From the NCBI RefSeq assembly GCF_959029255.1, contig NZ_CAUFUE010000001.1, forward strand, positions 1 through 64,000: a stretch of DNA of 64,000 nt. The letters run 5' to 3'. The notes under the pieces were generated by a model, which saw only the letters and a program-made list of their open reading frames with translations, had not been told where the DNA came from and made no database searches. The position numbers were made by a program, and so were the translations under genes. The DNA is from an uncultured Bacteroides sp. Its GTDB lineage: Bacteria > Bacteroidota > Bacteroidia > Bacteroidales > Bacteroidaceae. Of this stretch, positions 59,862-64,000 are shown one piece after another. The number at the start of each line of letters is the position of its first letter. Within the stretch, counting starts at the first letter, position 1.

Positions 59862-61131
59862 ATCCGAAGGCTTTAAATAATATATAGATTATACATGCAA
59901 AAACACTAAAACGTAAAATCACATGAAAGTCATAAGAAAACCAATTTGCCGAAAATATTAAAACAACCATAGAAATAAGTTTCAGTGATTTGTTGGAATA
60001 ATTATAGCTTACTCTTATTAATTCACCCAATAAGTAACCAAATAGTAAAATCCCTCCAAATCCCCACATTAAGAATGCTCCACCAATACATAATCCACCA
60101 CCGCCATTATCCGCATGTAATCTTATTATTGCAGGATATTTCATAAAATCAGGAAGTAATGAAGGAGGATATATGGATTCAAGTAAAAAACCTATATTTA
60201 GCATTATTCTGTTCCAGAAAGAAATTCTGTCATCTCCAACAAGTCCCAATCCTTGAGCGGATATATATAAATTATCAGCATGATGAGATAAGATGAATTC
60301 ATCACTTTCTGTCAACAAATAAATCCATTTAAAATCAACTCCCATTTTTAAAGCATTTAATCCAATCATCGCTACAAATGCAAATAGAAATAGCCACAAT
60401 AACCATTTAAGTTTTATTTTACTATCAAAATAAAACAAAAACATCAAAAATATAACGGGAGCAAGTAAATTCCGATAACCTCTTGTAATGCAAAAATACA
60501 TGAATAGCACATACAAAACAGGAAAGGATATTATTCTCATCTGTTTTTGCCTTATAACATAATGTCCAAAAAACATAAACAATAGCCAAAACATTGGAAG
60601 CGCACTACTGCTTTCCAAATTATCCATATATGCATTATAAGGACTTGAAGACAAAAATACATTTTGTCCTTGTTTCATAATCACACCTAATACAATAAAT
60701 AAAAAAAGCAGATATGCCAATTGTATCTTAAAAGGACAATAAAAATGGATACAATCTTTTAAACGGATATTTTGCGGATTAAAACATTTAATGGAAGACA
60801 AAGATAACCCAAGATAAAATAAATAAAATTCAAATAATACAAAACTGAATAGTTGAAAATTCTGAAACTCCGTATACGCCGAGAGTCGAATATGAAACCA
60901 AAAATATGGAATTAGATAAAGAAAATATAAAAAGGAATAAAGTACGAATAAAATTAATATCTGCACTTTTTTGAAATTAATTATAAGGTCTATAATCAAT
61001 AGTAATATAGTAGGAATAACAAAGTAAGAAACATCCATACCCAATTTAATCACAGACCATAACGGTAATGAAAAAAGCGCAAGCATTAACAAAATGTTTC
61101 TTTTTATACAATAATATCCTATATTATTCAT
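59833..61131 (-). CDS. O-antigen/capsule repeat-unit polymerase (Wzy-like)
   Basis: 432 aa with about eleven hydrophobic segments and a large loop (about 255-320) containing YISAQGLGLVGDDRISFWNR, a pattern of the oligosaccharide repeat unit polymerase family. Sequence conservation in Wzy is low, so the call rests on topology, the loop and the position between Wzx and the glycosyltransferases. It would link lipid-bound repeat units in the periplasm. Confidence 0.8.
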   Translation of the reverse strand: MNNIGYYCIKRNILLMLALFSLPLWSVIKLGMDVSYFVIPTILLLIIDLIINFKKVQILILFVLYSFLYFLYLIPYFWFHIRLSAYTEFQNFQLFSFVLFEFYLFYLGLSLSSIKCFNPQNIRLKDCIHFYCPFKIQLAYLLFLFIVLGVIMKQGQNVFLSSSPYNAYMDNLESSSALPMFWLLFMFFGHYVIRQKQMRIISFPVLYVLFMYFCITRGYRNLLAPVIFLMFLFYFDSKIKLKWLLWLFLFAFVAMIGLNALKMGVDFKWIYLLTESDEFILSHHADNLYISAQGLGLVGDDRISFWNRIMLNIGFLLESIYPPSLLPDFMKYPAIIRLHADNGGGGLCIGGAFLMWGFGGILLFGYLLGELIRVSYNYSNKSLKLISMVVLIFSANWFSYDFHVILRFSVFACIIYILFKAFGYDKEKYFSC

Positions 61132-61139
61132 CTTGATAA

Positions 61140-61598
61140 TTATAGGTTTATCATTCTTATTAATACAGCTGGATTACCTGCAAACAAACTATTAGGAGGG
61201 ACATTCTTTGTAACAACTGCCCCTGCTGCAATTATTGAATTCTCTCCGATAGTAATTCCACCCAATATACAACAATTTGCCCCTATACATACATTATCTT
61301 TAATTATTGGGGCGTTATCATTTCCCAAAAAAGAAATTTTAGTAGAACCAATCGTCGTATTCTGTCTTATCTCAACATTATTTCCGATTACTGTACATGG
61401 ATTAATTATTGTAGAATGCCCTCTATGATATATTTTCAAGTTCTTACCAACCTTTGTTTTTTCGTGCAACTCAAATCCGCATAAAAATATGGTTATGAAT
61501 TTATACAGAACAAGTATCGGCAATCCTATCAGATACACTACCCTATTACTATAAGAAATATAATGAGAAATTCTATACAAGAAAATTACAAAAGTCAT
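61140..61598 (-). CDS. hexapeptide-repeat O-acetyltransferase (CysE/WbbJ-like)
   Basis: 152 aa. An N-terminal hydrophobic part (about 15-45) precedes a left-handed beta-helix of hexapeptide repeats (GNNVEIRQNTTIGS, CIGANCCILGGITIGENS, IIAAGAVVTKN). HRGHSTIIN carries the expected catalytic His, as in serine acetyltransferases. It probably acetylates a sugar of the repeat unit. It is 8 nt upstream of wzy. Confidence 0.88.
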   Translation of the reverse strand: MTFVIFLYRISHYISYSNRVVYLIGLPILVLYKFITIFLCGFELHEKTKVGKNLKIYHRGHSTIINPCTVIGNNVEIRQNTTIGSTKISFLGNDNAPIIKDNVCIGANCCILGGITIGENSIIAAGAVVTKNVPPNSLFAGNPAVLIRMINL

Positions 61599-61671
61599 AG
61601 ACTGATAGAATAAAAATATTCAAAAAACTAAAAACTCACGTCTGCATCCATGAGCAAGATGTATCCCAAAA

Positions 61672-62649
61672 TTATTTATTAAGTTTATTGTAAAAATGAA
61701 AAACCTTCAACAATATTCTATAATACAGATTTCTAATATTCAAAGAATATTTGTTTTCATATCTTCTACTATTGGCTGATATCAAAACTTCCTTATTTAC
61801 TTTCAGTATATAGTGTAAAAAACCAAATTTATCCCCTATAACATTGACAATATTCAGACAGATATTTTCATTTGTCACAGGTATTTCTGAATAGCAATTT
61901 GCACTATCACTTTCATCTGTAATACGATAGTTAACAGTAGCTTGTTTGCAGTAAAATGCACCAAATTTATAGGTATATACAACATTTAGTGCATAGTCAA
62001 AGCATGGATAAAAAAGATTATTATACCCTCCAATTTCTATCAAATGTTCTCTCAAAAATAAACATCCACAACCATTCGTCACATTCCCTTCTAAAAAATT
62101 TCGTAATGTAAATTCATATCCTATTTTTTTTGATTTATTAGATTTATACAAATAGTTACCTACTGCATCTATCTTATCAATCGCACCTATAATCAATGGT
62201 GATTTTTGTTTTTTATCTATCAAATTAAGAGTATCTATTAATGATGACAAAGCATTTGGTTTTAAATAATCATCATCATGGCAAAATGAAATATATTTAC
62301 CTTTAGCTAATTGAATACATCGATTCCAATTACCACAAGGTCCTATATTTTTTTCATTAAGGTAATAATTTACTCTTTCACAACCTATGTCTTTCACAAT
62401 ATCATAGTTAGAAGAGTGTAACAATTCATGATTATTATCTACCACTATTATTTCATACGGAAAATTGCAATCTTGATTTATCGCTGACAATATAGACTCT
62501 TTAAGATACATAGTATGATTATATGTAGGAATAAGAATAGATACTAAAGGCTCTGCATCTATAACTACTCCATACAATAAATTAGAAAGTACCTCATCAC
62601 ACTCATTAAAGTGATTTTTGTAATCAAACAAATTATTCATAACAAACAA
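61672..62649 (-). CDS. GT2-family glycosyltransferase
   Basis: 325 aa, GT-A fold. VSILIPTYNHTMYLKESILS (about 36-55) is the nucleotide-binding start, VDNNHE the next motif, and SFCHDDDYLKPNAL carries the metal-binding D-x-D. No membrane helix is visible. It would transfer a sugar to the growing repeat unit on the cytosolic side. It is 73 nt upstream of the acetyltransferase. Confidence 0.92.
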   Translation of the reverse strand: MFVMNNLFDYKNHFNECDEVLSNLLYGVVIDAEPLVSILIPTYNHTMYLKESILSAINQDCNFPYEIIVVDNNHELLHSSNYDIVKDIGCERVNYYLNEKNIGPCGNWNRCIQLAKGKYISFCHDDDYLKPNALSSLIDTLNLIDKKQKSPLIIGAIDKIDAVGNYLYKSNKSKKIGYEFTLRNFLEGNVTNGCGCLFLREHLIEIGGYNNLFYPCFDYALNVVYTYKFGAFYCKQATVNYRITDESDSANCYSEIPVTNENICLNIVNVIGDKFGFLHYILKVNKEVLISANSRRYENKYSLNIRNLYYRILLKVFHFYNKLNK

Positions 62650-62688
62650 TCATTACATAATTATATAAGAGTAACCTCAAAAGGATAT

Positions 62689-64000
62689 TTATTTTCCATG
62701 CCATTCATATTTCTTTGTTTTATAAATCCAATATCCCCACGGCATTAAAGCAATGGTGATGAAACAATATCCTCCTGTTATCCCCAACACGCCAAACCAT
62801 CTACCGAATAGTATCGTAGACAAACAGCAACTAATACCTGCACAAATAGAGTTTATCAAAAAAGGCTCCTGCTTATGACAACGCAGATAGGTTGCCCATG
62901 AATTTACAAACTGATTAACAAATAATGATATCATCATCAACTCCATAGGCAAATAGGACAAGAAACGATTTCCTAAATCCATACCACCTATAACAATATG
63001 ATAATGACGGATTATCCAAACGAAAATGAACATTAGTACAAGCAAAATTCCATTAATAAAAACAGACTGCTTCAATGTTCGATTAAAGATTGTATCTAAT
63101 AAGGAATAATCTTTCTTTGCAATCAAACTAGAATATAACGGAATTTTGGTAGTCATCCAACTTAACGACAATGCTTGTATTCCATTCAATGCCGTCAATG
63201 TCATACCCATTTGTCCAGCAACTACTGCTCCTTCCGTAGCAAACAACACCGGATTGAACAAATGAAAGATAAAGTAACCACTAATCCAACTTAAAGCAAC
63301 CTTCCATTGGTATGGGAATATTTCTTTACGATAGTTAACTTTATCCGTTAAAGATACGTTCCAAATATTCAGCAACAATTTTCTAAAACCACTAAAAAGT
63401 AAAATAGTAGTAATTAACAAAATGACAACAAACCCATTTATACCTGGCACATATAATTTGATACCAAACACCAATCCACCCCAAACAATTAGTATACTGG
63501 TACATTGCTGATACAGACGTACCTTTGCTACTTCCTTTACTTTCCCTAATCCCTCAATGAAAGCCAGTATCGGAGCCAACAACAGGTTCAGTGCAGTACC
63601 GACGGCAAGCAAAATCCAAGGCAATTTCCATGTTACGTCATCATGCGTACCATATTTGCCAAAGAAAACAAAGCCTACAACTACTAAAGTAATCAATAGT
63701 ATGCCGGCAAAGCACAAATACCACTTGATACAGAAGTGAAGTAACGATGACAAACGGGACAAATATTTATGTTCACCCGTCAGTTCCGTAGCTGTTTTCC
63801 ATTGCAAATGCGCAGTTTCATGGGCCACATATTGAGTGATAATCCCATTCAGCCCCAATTCAAAAAATACTTGAACGGCCACGATACTTCCGAAAGTATA
63901 GTAAAAACCTTGTTCGATTTCCGTTAGATAACGGGCTACAAACAAAATGGAGACAACTCCTCCTAAGGCTTGGATTACTCTTGCAAGGGAAGTAAAAAAG
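62689..64000 (-). CDS. Wzx-type oligosaccharide flippase (5' end outside window)
   Basis: The canonical start at 63945 (TTG) is not the true one: the frame stays open to the window end and encodes SLARVIQALGGVVSILFVAR, the usual first helix of the polysaccharide biosynthesis/MATE-like family. About twelve membrane helices are visible in the 437 codons present. It would flip undecaprenyl-linked repeat units across the inner membrane for Wzy. It is the most upstream gene of the locus seen here. Confidence 0.9.
   Translation of the reverse strand, partial: FFTSLARVIQALGGVVSILFVARYLTEIEQGFYYTFGSIVAVQVFFELGLNGIITQYVAHETAHLQWKTATELTGEHKYLSRLSSLLHFCIKWYLCFAGILLITLVVVGFVFFGKYGTHDDVTWKLPWILLAVGTALNLLLAPILAFIEGLGKVKEVAKVRLYQQCTSILIVWGGLVFGIKLYVPGINGFVVILLITTILLFSGFRKLLLNIWNVSLTDKVNYRKEIFPYQWKVALSWISGYFIFHLFNPVLFATEGAVVAGQMGMTLTALNGIQALSLSWMTTKIPLYSSLIAKKDYSLLDTIFNRTLKQSVFINGILLVLMFIFVWIIRHYHIVIGGMDLGNRFLSYLPMELMMISLFVNQFVNSWATYLRCHKQEPFLINSICAGISCCLSTILFGRWFGVLGITGGYCFITIALMPWGYWIYKTKKYEWHGK

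Noticed and set aside
1..64000. CRISPR arrays
   Set aside because: No regularly spaced 25-40-bp repeats with unique spacers; the 11- and 22-bp arrays are too short and have no cas genes nearby.
1..64000. Ribosomal RNA, tmRNA, SRP RNA or known riboswitches
   Set aside because: No recognisable core motifs were seen in any intergenic gap; only the partial tRNA-Arg is supported.

Overview
The window looks like a chromosomal segment of a Bacteroides-type gut bacterium (order Bacteroidales). The evidence is a bat aerotolerance operon, an rpmB-rpmG-DUF4295 cluster, a long TamB protein, a eukaryote-like ProS, start sites without Shine-Dalgarno sequences, and promoter-like boxes of the Bacteroides form TTTG-N19-21-TAnnTTTG. 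The species cannot be settled from the sequence alone.

Layout. 1-11.6 kb is housekeeping: a tRNA-Arg cut by the window edge, a patatin-like outer-membrane phospholipase, htpG and clpC on the minus strand, then gyrA and a TPR lipoprotein-like/secreted protein on the plus strand. A phased 22-bp palindromic repeat array lies upstream of gyrA. From 11.76 to 17.96 kb sits an integrated single-stranded DNA phage of the Microviridae (Alpavirinae-like): replication initiator, major capsid protein, a probable scaffold, DNA pilot protein, and several small ORFs. It is bounded by two dif-like sites 6,196 bp apart, so XerCD is the likely integrase. From 18 to 35 kb come a universal stress protein, a small DNA-binding protein, the complete bat/moxR operon, two HU-family genes (one an HU-transmembrane-LysM fusion), rimO-ftsY, three small ribosome-associated genes, pncC and tsaD. 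TamB (35-39.7 kb) is read divergently. From 39.7 to 49 kb are polyphosphate genes (ppx, ppk1), a four-gene envelope glycolipid group (two glycosyltransferases, an LpxH-like phosphoesterase and a flippase-like protein), a HicB-like protein and proS.

From 49 to 56.6 kb is a mosaic accessory island. It holds an AAA/PD-(D/E)XK protein, decayed IS66 copies, a duplicated winged-helix-like gene, an MNT/HEPN pair with a third unknown gene, a broken antitoxin, and a three-gene module that I read as toxin - HigA-type antitoxin - SecB-like chaperone (TAC). From 56.6 kb to the window end is an AT-rich surface-polysaccharide locus: Wzx (cut by the window end), a GT2, an O-acetyltransferase, Wzy and three GT4 genes, the last of which is split by a frameshift.

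The two most interesting systems are the temperate microvirus at what may be the chromosomal dif site, and the SecB-dependent toxin-antitoxin-chaperone module. Smaller oddities are the two 11-bp-phased GGTAC repeat arrays, a tamB gene without an ATG ahead of its membrane anchor, and an HU domain tethered to a peptidoglycan-binding LysM domain. All function calls rest on motif recognition by eye; no database search was possible.
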